Notes under the pieces: model-generated
The model's database searches: none
The model's input: the letters and a program-made list of their open reading frames with translations, nothing else
Told to the model about the DNA's origin: nothing
Assembly: GCF_026745355.1 (NCBI RefSeq)
Contig: NC_079210.1
Location: 8,268,740 to 8,332,739, forward strand
Reading direction: 5' to 3'
Origin: Beta vulgaris subsp. vulgaris
Lineage: Eukaryota > Streptophyta > Magnoliopsida > Caryophyllales > Amaranthaceae
DNA length: 64,000 nucleotides
Shown here: positions 45,430 to 56,163 of the stretch, in pieces
Position numbering within the stretch: the first letter of the stretch is position 1
Layout: the number at the start of each line of letters is the position of its first letter
Position numbers and translations under genes: made by a program

Positions 45430-46430
45430 CCCTTGTTTTTCGTCCAAATCTTTTTCCAAATGATAGTTGAGTTCCATCTCTCTTACGTCGGGAGCTTAAG
45501 GTCTTTTACCCCCCGAATCCCAAGTCCATCAAGAGCCACACACTGTTTAACCTTTAAAGGGTCACCTTTAACCCAACGATCTCCAAAACATTTGTCCCAG
45601 ATGCATAATCAATCGTTTTAAGAAAACCTCCTCTACAATCATACACAAGATGACAAAGCCATATAAAATCCCAAGATGTTCTTATAGGCACGTTACCCTA
45701 AATTCCCATAGAAAAAGATGAAGCTTTGTATCGTGTTTCAAAACGCTAGATTAGAAGATCCCTATTTTTATTTTATTGCCTGCATTGCAAGATGAGTTTT
45801 ATTGAAATAATGAATATTTCTAATGGCCAACTTCCCCTCAATGTTTAGGCATCTCAATGATTTATCGTCTCTTAAAGTATATAAACTTGGTGTCCTTATA
45901 ACTCCACCATAAAAACCCATTAATCCTCTCATAAGTTGTCGTTGGGACTAGAAAAATAGATAACACTTCTAGACATAGGAAAACAAGGATGCTACTATTG
46001 ATTAGTAAATTAAACTCTACATACATGTGATAAAGAGAGATTCTTCCAAGACCCTACATTTCTTTGATTTTTTTCAACTAGCGTCATAAACTTTGTGGAG
46101 ACCTACCATCCACCTTAATGGTGCATCCCAAGTACTTACCAAAAATTCTAAAGAGGGTGTACTCATTATGCATCTCATGAATCTCTTAAACCTAGATGTG
46201 TATTGGGGCTAAATATACATGAGACTTCCTATAATTAATTACTTCGCCAAAAAAAACACTAAAGTAGCTAGTGGAGGAACCCTTTTATAATGGCACAACA
46301 TTAAGGGGGTGGCCTTAGAGAAAAAAAGAGTCATAAGCAAAGAAATTATGTCAAATGGAAGGCCAAGTTGCGGATGCGCAATAGGTTACATCAGATGCAA
46401 CATAGATTTAGTCTCATTTTTTTATTTAGT
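45430..46430 (-). pseudogene. Possible LINE ORF2 C-terminal relic (minus strand)
   Basis: On the minus strand, stop-ridden stretches resemble the end of a plant LINE reverse transcriptase: PFDIISLLMTLFFSKATPL (about 46330-46270), RINGFLWWSYKDTKF (about 45925-45880) and WVKGDPLKVKQCVALDGLGI then RGVKDLKLP (about 45580-45490). Stops and shifts are frequent. The reading is tentative, because no catalytic motif survives. Confidence 0.35.
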
Positions 46431-46789
46431 GCTGATGCCATCAGAATTAATCGAGGAAAAGCAAGCGTAATTTGTAATATGAATAAACAAATGTTCAAGC
46501 AATAAATATATAGAAACACCGAAATCCACCAAAAATAAAAGTTAACTCTCAAATATTATTAAGCTAAATTTTTGGATGTTAAGGAACATTTGGAAAAAAA
46601 AAAGTGCGCGTATTTTCTCTACTATTCCATGATTTGAATCTCAGTAACTACTTAAGCTATGGAATTATGGAAAGAAGAAAAACAACTAGAGTAAGGGGAA
46701 ACATCCACAAACGGTGGATGCGAAAAAGACAAAGAGTGTTAATGACATTCAAGACTCTTTTGTATTGAGCTGGACATTGGAGGTGTAAG

Positions 46790-47850
46790 AAGATGATTTG
46801 ATTGTGTCGCTTAATGAACAACTATCCAGGCATGATAGGGAGAATTTTTTAGCAGTAGCGTCGCAATTTCAGAATTGGATTGCCTCTGTTCGAGCACCGA
46901 TGCGACCAGTAGGAAATGGATTGGTTACACCTTCGCCAATGCTGATGCATCAATTCAATCACAATTCAGGTAGTGTTACTAATTGGAGAAGTTCTTTGTT
47001 TGAGAATATTATTGAGGAGGGATTGGATTTGGATTTAGAGAAAAGTGATGATAATAATGTCAATAATGATAAATGTGTGAAAATTACTGTTGATGACATA
47101 CAACCTGGTATTGATTACTAGAACTCAGCTGTAGTATGTTACATACTAGGTTAATAAACCTCCTTTTAGGATTGTCAATGGCTTTATTCGAAGGATTTGG
47201 TGGAAATTTGAAATTCAGAAGGTAGAAATGATGGAGAACAGTGTGTTCATGGTGCGGTTTTGATTGATGGAAGGGAAAATAAGGTATTAGATGGAGGTAC
47301 GATTCTATATGACGGGAAACCTATAATTGTTAAGAATTGGTCACCTGAATTAGACTTGAGTAGTGAAAATGTGAAATCAGTTTCTACTTGGATTCATCTT
47401 GCAAGTCTTCCTTTAGAGTATTGGGGCCAAATTATACTGAACAAGATTGCAGGTATCATTGGGAAGCCTATAAGGACTGATAGAGCTACGACTCAAAAGG
47501 ATATATTAGAATATGCTCGAATTCTAGTGGAAGTTAATTTGGATCAAGAATTCCCAAATGAGGTGAAATTTATGAATGAGAAAGGAGCGATGCAACTACA
47601 AAAAGTGAAATATAAATGTAAACATGTGTTTTATTCAGATTGCGGGGGGATAGATCACACTATGGAACAATGTAGACAGAAGAGCTATGAAATTGCTCTG
47701 AAGAAGGTAGTGCCAAAGAAGGTGTGGAGGAACAAAACCACTAAAGTTGTTGGAACTAAGGAAGGGAGAATTGACCAGGTGCCAGGGCCTGATAACAATC
47801 TAAGCATTATAACTAACATTGCAGCTTCCATTCCTAAATGCAAACTGTGA
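46790..47850 (+). pseudogene. LINE ORF1 (DUF4283 plus zinc knuckle)
   Basis: RNA-binding protein of plant L1 elements. The first piece reads EDDLIVSLNEQLSRHDRENF with a TAA just upstream; a break near 47120-47260 follows. The second piece (47260-47848) carries KPIIVKNWSPELDLSSENVK, TWIHLASLPLEYW and a CX2C-type knuckle (YSDCGGIDHTMEQC, with the expected first Cys of the knuckle replaced or shifted). DUF4283 precedes ORF2 in this LINE type. Confidence 0.8.
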
Positions 47851-47984
47851 TTAGAGAGGGTAGTTCAAGGAATGAAACGGAGAGTATGGTAGCATAACCC
47901 ATAAATCATACAGAGGGGCAGGAGGCTAATAATGAGCAAGTGAAGTGTCCATAAGATACTGCAGATCAAGAAAGATGCACAACG

Positions 47985-48263
47985 CAGGGAGGGGGTGGTT
48001 ATCCCACCTCGTGGATAAGTTAGGTTTTTGGAATGTGAGAGGATTGAATAGTCCTAATAAACATAATGAGATCAAATGGTTCTTGAACCATTACTCGATC
48101 TATAGGGCTATTTGGTCTTGAAACCAAGATGAAGGCTGTGAACTTCCCTAAGGTGTTATGTGGTATTTGTTCTAATTGGAGTGTTGTGACTAATTTACAA
48201 ATTCACAAAGGGGGGGTTTATTTAGATCATTTAGCAGCCTGGAAGGTTTTATGTTAATATTAT
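47985..48263 (+). pseudogene. LINE ORF2 endonuclease start, sense copy
   Basis: Reads LGFWNVRGLNSPNKHNEIKW and on to the SVVTNLQIHKGG and LAAWKVLC part of the endonuclease domain, with shifts. It stops at 48263, where the orientation flips. The same segment exists inverted at 49903-50170. Confidence 0.75.
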
Positions 48264-50405
48264 CTCAACCCTTTTTTCCCTTTAAAGAAGCCAATAAGTC
48301 CTCCATTAATGCCCAGAGAAAAAGAGGGAGTGGAAAGGCATGCCACTATTCAGTTCACAAATTTCAAAGGAAATTTCAATGCCATCAACACGTTCCTAAT
48401 GAAGTCCCAATTGAAAGAATCATATGCTTTCTTTAGATCTATTTTCAATGTACACCTTGCTGATCCATTTTTTCTCTTATAATGTTTTAGCATGTCCCGA
48501 CACACTAAAATGTTATGTATTATTAACTTGTTCTCAACATATGCACTTTGTACATGGTCTACAATATCAGAAAGAATTCTTTTCAACCTTGAAAAAATTA
48601 TTTTGAGATGATTTTATACAAAACATTACAACATGCAATAGGCCTGAATTGAGTCACATCGCCAGGTTGACTACACTTGGGAGTGCATTGATCTGTTTAA
48701 GAATCTTACTAGATTGGAAGAATTCTAGCACTGCCTATGATATCAGGGCCAATGCACTCCCAAGAGTTCTTGAAGAAACAACTGATGTACCCATCAGGGC
48801 CAGTAGCCTTGTTATATTTTATTTCAAACAATGCACTTCTCACATCTTCACCTATAAAATCTTGACACATATCCCTCTGATGATCTTCAGATAAAATTGA
48901 TCCTTCACTTATTATTATGTTAATAACAGAGCCAGTAGAATCATTAACGGTCCCCAGGAATATCTCATAATACTCTAGATATGCTTTGTCAATGTCAGCA
49001 GGCTCTTCTTGCCATTCACCTCTCATGTTCTGGATTCTATAAATGTGATTCTGATCCCTTCTCTTTTTCAAACAAGCAAGCATGGAACTATGTAGTATTT
49101 GCATCTCCTCCATTAATCCATTGTTGCTTCACCTTCTACTTTAAAAAACTCCTTCTAGCTTTATTCATCTCTCCATACTCACTATAAGCTTCTCTCTCCT
49201 TTATATGTAACTCCCTATTCTGAGGATTATTCTACAATTGATTTCGCAAATCAATCATCTTCTTATATGCATTATCTGCAGAATTCTCCACATTTCAAAA
49301 TTTAATTCTGTTCAACTCTTTCAACACACCTTTCAGCTTCTTCAATTTATGAACCACCTTGTACATGTTGACCCCACTCACAACCTCTTGTCAAATTTCT
49401 TGCACCTTTGGCATGAACTCATGATCCTCAGTCCACACATATTGAAAAATGAAAAGGTTTAGCCTTGGACTCGACATACTATCCAGGTTAACCACACATG
49501 GATTGTGATCAGATGATCCCTCAAGAAGGAAGGTGATGTTAGCATTAGAAAATGCAGTTATCCAGGCATCATTCCCTATTACTCTGTCTATGATAGAGCA
49601 CATTCTACTTTCACCTTCCCGTTTATTGGACCATGAAAATGCAGGCCCAATAAAGCTCAAATCATTCATTTCACATGCCCTTATACATTGTCTAAAGTCT
49701 TCAACCTCCTCCAAAGTGACTGCTGACCCTATTCTCTCATGAAGATTAAGCACACTATTAAAATCTCCCCCAATGATCCAAGGACCCATCACATTGGCTC
49801 TGATCCTCACCAGGTTCCCCCATAGATGCCTTCTCGCCCCTGCTTCATTGAACCTATAGACACAATCTAGTAAACCATTTTTCCGGTAGCAATAATATTC
49901 ACATAAAACCTTCCAGGCTGCCAAATGATCCAAATACGCCCCCCTTGTGACTTTGTAAATTAGTCACAACACTCCAGTTAGAACAAATACCACAGAACAC
50001 CTTAGGGAAGTTCACAGCCTTCACCTTGGTTTTAAGAAGACCAAATAGCCCTATAGAGTAATGATTCAAGAACCATTTGATCTCATTATGTTTATTAGGA
50101 CTATCAATCCTCTCACATTCCAAAAAGCTAACTTATCCACGAGGTGGGATAACCACCCCCCTCCCTGCGTTGTGCATCTCTCTTGATCTGCAGTATCTTG
50201 TGGACACTTCACTTGCTCATTATTAGCCTCCTGCCCCTCTGTATGATTCATGGGTTATGCTACCATTCATTCCTTGAACTACCCTCTCTAATCACATTTT
50301 GCATTTCAGGAATGGAAGCTGCAATATTAACTCTAATGCTTAGATTGTTATTAGGCCCTAACACCTGGTCAATTCCCCCTTCCTTAGTTCCAACAACTTC
50401 AGTGA
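48263..50405 (-). pseudogene. LINE ORF1 end and ORF2 endonuclease/RT, inverted segment
   Basis: Read on the minus strand from 50405: ORF1 tail, the ORF1-ORF2 gap, KLAFWNVRGL, the endonuclease motifs GPWIIGGDFNSVLNLHERIG and GSSDHNPCV (49933-49391), then RT: DVRSALFEIKYNKATGPDGY (about 48850-48790), HVQSAYVENKLIIHNIL, CTLKIDLKKAYDSFNWDFI (about 48460) and FKGKKGLR at the end (about 48275). It ends one block before the FADD catalytic motif, which resumes in sense at 50408. Confidence 0.85.
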
Positions 50406-50407
50406 TT

Positions 50408-51330
50408 TGCAGAAGATGTAATGTTGTTTTGCAAGGGTGACGTGTAGTCTGTGAGCTTTTGTGAGATCCCTTAATACATTCTCTCTGGCCTCAGGGCTTC
50501 ATGTAAATAGAGAAAAGTCTATAGTGTACTTTAGCAATGTTCCTGAAGAGATGCAAAGGAGGATTCTTCAAGTGTTAGGGTTCCAAAGAGGTGTTTTTCC
50601 ATTTAGGTATCTTGGGGTAACAATCACTGCTAAGAGAATTGCAAAAGTTGGTTGTGACATGCTGGTGGATAAAATTTTGAGAAGAATCCTATGCTGGAAC
50701 TCAATACATTTGTCTTATGCTGCAAGAATAGTACTTGTAAACTCTATTTTGTTGAGTATTCACACTTATTGGGCATAAGTATTCTTGCTCCCAATCAAAA
50801 AGTGTTCTAGACAAAATTGTGCAAATCTGCAGATCATTTCTCCGAAATGGTGAGGAAATCTTGATTAGATCTGCCCTTGTGGCTTGGAGATGGGTTTGTA
50901 GACCTAAACAAAAAGGAGGTCCAGGAGTGAGAGAATGCCATACTTGAAATATTGCTGCAATATGCAAATATGTTTGGCAGATTGCACAAAAGGAGGATTT
51001 ACTTTGGATTAAATGGGTTCATAATGTATATATAGAAGAGCAGGATTGGTGGGATTATAAACCCCCACCTACAGCTAGTTGGGTATGGAGGTTGATATGC
51101 AAGGTAAAAGATGTGATGAAACCTTCCTACACAGGTAACAAATGGCTAGATGGTGGGAAGGGCTACACTGCCTAAGAAGGTTATAAATGGTTAACAAGTT
51201 AAAGAGACAAGGTGCCTTGGTATCATTGGGTTTGGAATACTGCTATTCAACCCAAACAGTCATTTATTAGCTGGCTTGTGCCTTGTTGCGCTTAACAAGC
51301 TAAGAGCAAGAGTACAGCTAGCCAAAGTAC
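50408..51330 (+). pseudogene. LINE ORF2 RT end and C-terminal region, sense
   Basis: Starts at the RT catalytic box, here FAEDVMLFCKGDV with Glu where the second family Asp (FADD) should be. It continues TFSLASGLHVNREKSIVYFS, FPFRYLGVTITAKRI, CRPKQKGGPGVREC and the zinc-type end PWYHWVWNTAIQPKQSFISW. Several stops and shifts. Confidence 0.8.
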
Positions 51331-51872
51331 GTAATTTTTACAAATACCTCTTGATTACTATGTGGTAATGAGCCAAAAGATTGTTTACACCCGTTTTTTC
51401 ATATGTGTTTATAGCAACATGATTTGCAAAGTTGTCATTAACTGGCTCGGGATGCAATGTTATAGCACTGAAAGCATTTTTACTTCTTGGAAAAGATAGG
51501 GCAGAAAATATAGGAGTAAAAATAGACAGAAATTGTGCTATATTTCTCTTGCAGCAACAATATATCATACCTGGAGGGCTAGAAATCATGTGTTGTGGGA
51601 AAATGCTTTGTATGGACCTGAGAATGTAATTAAGTGTATTAAATATGATGTCTGTACTAGACTGAAGATGAATGCTATAAATCAGTGGCATGTCACTGAT
51701 AAGGAGTGGTTTTGTAGTTGATGTGGTTTTGTGTGGGTGTGGGTGGTTAGGTGCTCTAGGGTCTGTTGATTGGTAGTTGTGCTTGTTGTTGTGTCTGTTA
51801 CTTCTGTATGATGGTGCTGAATTGTTGATTTGGTAATACACCTTTACATTTTACAAAAAAAAAAAAAAAAAA
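51331..51872 (+). other. LINE 3' untranslated region and poly(A)
   Basis: Non-coding tail, with GTGTGGGTGTGGGTGG and TTGTTGTGTCTGTTAC words, ending in about 20 A at 51854-51872. Confidence 0.7.
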
Positions 51873-51890
51873 AACTCTCAAATATTATTA

Positions 51891-52139
51891 TTAGAATAAA
51901 AATTGTCTCCTAATGATAACTAAAAACATTTAAATAGTCTAAAAAAACCCTAATAGAAAAATTATGAGGCAAAAATAAATTCCGAAAAATATTAAAATGT
52001 TGTTTTCGGGATTTAAACGTATTAGATGGCGTAAAAAGCCTATACATCATAGCATAACGGTAAGTTGGACTTGTTGGACTTGTTGGTCTGTTTTCCTTTC
52101 CGAAAAGGTATTCTATTAAGCATTATGAAACCGAGAGCC
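51891..52139. other. Spacer
   Basis: AT-rich; includes TTGGACTTGTTGGACTTGTTGG at 52071-52092. No LTR could be defined for the gypsy element that follows. Confidence 0.4.
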
Positions 52140-53531
52140 GAACTAGTAGAAATCATTTTTGGCTTTTTCCACAATGGGCTTTTTCGTCGAACCGTGCAGC
52201 TAACCTCCCTACGTCAGTCTCCAGTACCTCTGAAGAACTTGACCATGAGTTCTTATCTTCATAAAGAACCTCTTTACGCGATACTCGTAAATGTTAGCAA
52301 CATTGAAATTGTTTAATACATACGTTCATGTCATCTGGAAGAGCTACCACATAAGTATTGTCATTGATGTTCCTAGTCACCTTGAACGACTCACATTTCC
52401 CTGGCGTTAGCTTACTGTAAGTACCAACTGGGAACCTCTGCTAATGCAGAAATACCATAACATCATCTCCTACACTTGAAACCTTAGCTCTCCTGCCTTT
52501 ATCAGAAGCAACCTTATTTTTCTGTCTAGTATCTTGTAACTTAGCCTTGACAGCTTCTTTAATAGCTAATATCTCCTCAACCATTTTTCGATCTGTTATA
52601 CTAACTCCAGGTGCTTTCGGTAACTTAATTAAATCAACCACATGCCTAGGCACATAAGTGTAAACAAGAGATAATGGTGAATTTCATGTAGTCGAAGGTA
52701 TAACACTATTGTATGCAAATTCTACCTAGGTAACGCCAAATCATATTGCTTCGATTTATCTCCACCAACACTATGAACCATATTCCTAGAGTCATGTTAG
52801 TGACCTCAGTCTTCCCAGCTGTTTGTAGGTGAGATGTAGATATCATGTTCAGCGCTATTCGAAATATCCTTCAAAGAGTAATCCATAAATGGATAAGAAA
52901 CTTGGTATCCCTATATGAAGTAGTAGAGATAGGAACCCATAAGTCGCACCACCTTCGTGAAAAACATCTTTGCTACTTTGATGCATAAGCAGTTTTCTTA
53001 CAAACAATGAAGTGTGTCATTTTGGAGAAACGATCAACTACCACAAAAATAAAATCAACCCCTCGTTGAGTACGAGGTAAACCCAATGCAAAATCCATTG
53101 TTTCCAAGTCTTGCCAAATGTCATCAAGAACAGGCAAAGGCATATATAAATCGGTATTTTGGGACTAACCTTTTGAAGCTTTACAAGCATGACATCTCCA
53201 GACTATCGTACAACATCACACCTTAAGTGAGGCCAATAATACCTTACTTCCAAACCATCAATTGTCTTGTTTCTAACCAGATGACCGCCAAATCCGTCAC
53301 CATGAAGATCTCTAATCAACATTTCTCTTAAGGATGAAGAAGGAATCCACAATTGATCCCCTCTGAAAAGATAGCCATCTCGAATTTAGAAGTCTGCACT
53401 AGGCTGCCCTTTACTACACTTGGCACATAATTCATTGAACTCAACATCCTCCTTATACAACTCCATCAGGCACTCAAAAACCACAATATCCTAAGCTAAG
53501 GTAATGAACAAGGAAGCTCTCTAACTTAATG
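52140..53531 (-). pseudogene. Ty3/gypsy pol, integrase half (minus strand)
   Basis: Minus-strand reading from 53531: ALS.RASLFITLA, FECLMELYKEDVEFNE, then integrase parts such as [14 protein letters not shown] [10 protein letters not shown] and FTKVVRLMGS, and finally 52653-52441 in clear form: MPRHVVDLIKLPKAPGVSIT, EEILAIKEAVKAKLQDTRQK, VGDDVMVFL. The tail VPVGTYSKL-like and NDNTYVVALPDDMNV reaches about 52330, then DVGRLAARFDEKAHCGKSQK near 52150. Many stops. It is the second half of the polyprotein whose first half lies at 56164-58090. Confidence 0.75.
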
Positions 53532-53789
53532 CATCACAAAAACTTCATTTACGACCAAAAATTACAACCAAACGCGTTTTTGGTCGTAAATAATAAGCAA
53601 TAACGACCAGATTTGCAACTGGTTGTAAATAGTATAAATTATCCACGACGAGGCAGAATTCTGATCGTCAAAGCCAATTTCTCGTCGCAAAAAAATAATA
53701 ATTACAACGAGTTTGAAATCTGGTCGTAAAAACTCAAAATTTTAAAATTTCCCTGAAAATATCAGCGGGATTTAATGACGCGTTGGATC

Positions 53790-55250
53790 CATTTTTGCAA
53801 TTATCTTATCCTCAGTTCCTCCCACCACCGACACTATCTCCTCTAATTTCCCAAAAATTCTCTCTCTTCTCTCATTTTCTCATCCTTTGATCTCTCTCCT
53901 CTCTCATTCAATACCTTCATTCTAACCTCCATAACCACTTAAATTCTTTTCTTCTTTCTTTCTTCTTTTTCTCCATTTTCGTCTTCTTCTTCTAAGCATT
54001 TTTTTTTTAAAATTTCATTTCATTTTAAGATTTCAATTACATGAAATTCGCTGCAAATTTTTGTGATGGATGATTACTCGAAATTCGCTGCAAATTTTTT
54101 ATTGTTCCGGGTTTTTTCTGGGTATATTTTGGGGTTTTATTTTGGAGTTTACGTTTGGTTTTTCTGGGATTTTTTTGAATTTCGTTCACTTGTTCGATTT
54201 TCTGGGTTTTTTCCGGTTTAATTAGTGGGTTAATTGGTTCAATTTTGTGGGATTTGGGGATCCAAATTAATTGGGGTTTTGGTCGATGTTCATGGTTCGA
54301 AATTCGATGTTGAATTTCGTAATTAATTGGGATTTTGTTGAATGTTCATGGTTGATTATTGAAATTATTTGCCATTTTTTCCTTCATTTTGTTACTGATT
54401 TTGGTCTTTTTGGGTATTTGGTTTTTGATTCGAAGAGGGGGGGTTGAAAGGGGTTTCGAAATGGGTGGGTTGAAGGGGGGTTTGGGGGGGTTCTAAGGGT
54501 AAGGGTTTGAAGTGGTGGTGGGTTCTGGGGTGGGTTCGAATGAGTGGGGATGGTTGTGGGGGTGGGTTCGAATAGGGGGTTGAGGGGGGTTGGGGTTCAG
54601 TGGGTTCGAAAGGGGGGGGGGGTTTAGGGGGTGGGTTCGAAGGGGGGGTTCAGTGGGGGTGGTTGGGGCTGGGTCGGGTTTTAGTGTTGTAGGCTGGGCT
54701 GTGTTTGGGTGGGGTGGGTGGTGGGGTGTTTGGGTCAGGTGAATGGTGGCTAGGCGGTGCTGGGGTGTTTGGGAAAAATTGATTCGAAATTTTCTGTGTT
54801 CATTTTGGAAAAATTGGTTCATTTGTTGATGTTGTTTCTGGGTTCAATGTTGTGAAGATGTCTGGGAAAAATTGGTTCATTTGTTGATGATGTCGTTTCC
54901 AACCCTATTTTCTGCGTTCATTTCTGTGTTCAATTGTTGATTTTGTTTCCTTGTTGATTCCATTTCCTTTTTGTATAAATTTAAGTTTTTAGATTTCATT
55001 TTTTCTTTTAATTTATTGTACCAAATTCATCAAAATTATTAATAAAAATATAGTTTATTAATTTAATGCTTTTTTTTAGGACAATGTTGTTTATTTGCTT
55101 AACATTAAATTGTAACTACTTAAATTTAATTATCTTTGTTTAAACTAAATTGAAATAAAAAGCAAACAAATTATAATATTCAATTGATCAGATTAGTGCG
55201 CAACTCTAAATAATTGCTATTTTGTTTTTTTTCGTTTTTTTTATTTAGCA
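53790..55250. other. CACTA interior, non-coding, with G-rich tract
   Basis: 53820-54000 is C/T-rich (TCTCTCC, TTCTTCTTTC). A 120-bp part repeats CGAAATTCGCTGCAAATTTT (54047, 54079). 54435-54780 is extremely G-rich on + (GGGGGTTGAAAGGGG-like runs). No intact gene is recognised; the 109-aa minus frame of Pro/Thr/His is due to the G tract. Confidence 0.5.
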
Positions 55251-55294
55251 ATTACGACCGAATTTTCTGGTCATAAATGATAACTTCTTTTTTT

Positions 55295-55885
55295 TTTTTT
55301 TTTTTTTGAAAATAATATTAATTCATTGATTCAAAGTCATACGACATCTACAATAGAAGTAGAAACTAAAAAATACATATCAAAATGAAATAAATACAAT
55401 TCTAATATGATAAAACCACGATCGTTGAGTAGATCTAACACTTCTGAACACCCTCGTCTCTTACATCGCTGTCTGATGCAGCCTTCTGCAAGGGGGTCTG
55501 TCGATCTTTTGTAGTTTTGAAGTAGAACTGGATTTAATTCAATTGATTGTAAATGAAGTCTTGACATCTGTTGCAACTCCGCACAAATTTCGATCAACAA
55601 AATTAACATCTAGAATTACACAAAAACCCAAAAACAACGGCTCCAAACTCTCACATGGAGAGAGATATAACCCAATATATGGGTAGATATAACCCAATAT
55701 ATGGGTAGAAAAACTCTCCATTAGAGAGAGACTAAAATTTAATAGAAACATAAATATAAAAAACTAGTAACAAAAGGAAAAAAGGGGGCTTACCACCGCC
55801 CAAACGGGTGGTGGTAGCCCCTATGTTGAAAATAAGGGTTTTGTGGGAGAGGAGAGAGAAGAGAGAAAAAAAGTTGAGAGGAGGC
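55295..55885 (-). mobile_element. Retroposon nested in the CACTA element
   Basis: The direct repeat TGATAACTTCTTTTTTT flanks it (55278-55294 and 55886-55902), and a T-run on the left equals a poly(A) tail on the minus strand. The minus-strand body has two overlapping frames of 90 and 70 codons (includes LLQNYKRSTDPLAEGC) with no known domain; the tail ends AATGAATTAATATTATTTTC before the A-run. Either a SINE/LINE derivative or a processed transcript. The tandem duplicate ATATAACCCAATATATGGGT occurs at 55667 and 55689. Confidence 0.72.
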
Positions 55886-56163
55886 TGATAACTTCTTTTT
55901 TTAATATATTTTTATTTAGCAATTACGACCAAAAAACTGACCGTAAATGCTAACTAATTGCGACGAGAAATAAATCTCGTCGCAAAAGATCAATTACGAC
56001 GAGCCACTTAACTAGTCGTAAATGCCAGTTTTTCTTTTGCGACGAAGCCTTTTACGACCACCGACGACCGCACGCGTTTCCGGTCGTAAAAGGCCTTTTG
56101 CGACCAGTTTTGAGCTTTTTACGACCAGAAATCTGGTCGTAAATGACAGTTTTTCTTGTAGTG

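Larger units (their letters stand above)
46562..51872 (+). mobile_element. L1-type LINE, one insertion, internally sense-antisense-sense
   Basis: An 18-bp target duplication AACTCTCAAATATTATTA flanks it (46544-46561 and 51873-51890), and a poly(A) run ends it, so it is one insertion event. Inside: 46562-48263 sense (5' region, ORF1, start of ORF2), 48263-50405 antisense (RT middle back to ORF1 end) and 50408-51850 sense (RT end to the tail). About 510 bp (47745-48255) is present twice, once in each orientation (50403-49903), roughly 95% alike. All reading frames carry stops or shifts. Confidence 0.88.
53535..56163. mobile_element. Non-autonomous CACTA (En/Spm) element
   Basis: The right end is CACTACAAGAAAAACTGTCA (minus strand, 56163 inwards) and the left a decayed CACAAAAACTTCATTTACG. 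Both ends carry many copies of TTACGACCA / TGGTCGTAA, the subterminal transposase-binding type repeats of CACTA elements (53545-53735 and 55918-56155). 3-bp flanks CAT and CAC fit a TSD with one change. No transposase remains. It sits exactly between the RNase H and integrase parts of the gypsy pol. Confidence 0.8.

Noticed and set aside
54493..54822. Thr/Pro-rich minus-strand protein of 109 aa
   Set aside because: Caused by the G-rich strand of the CACTA interior.
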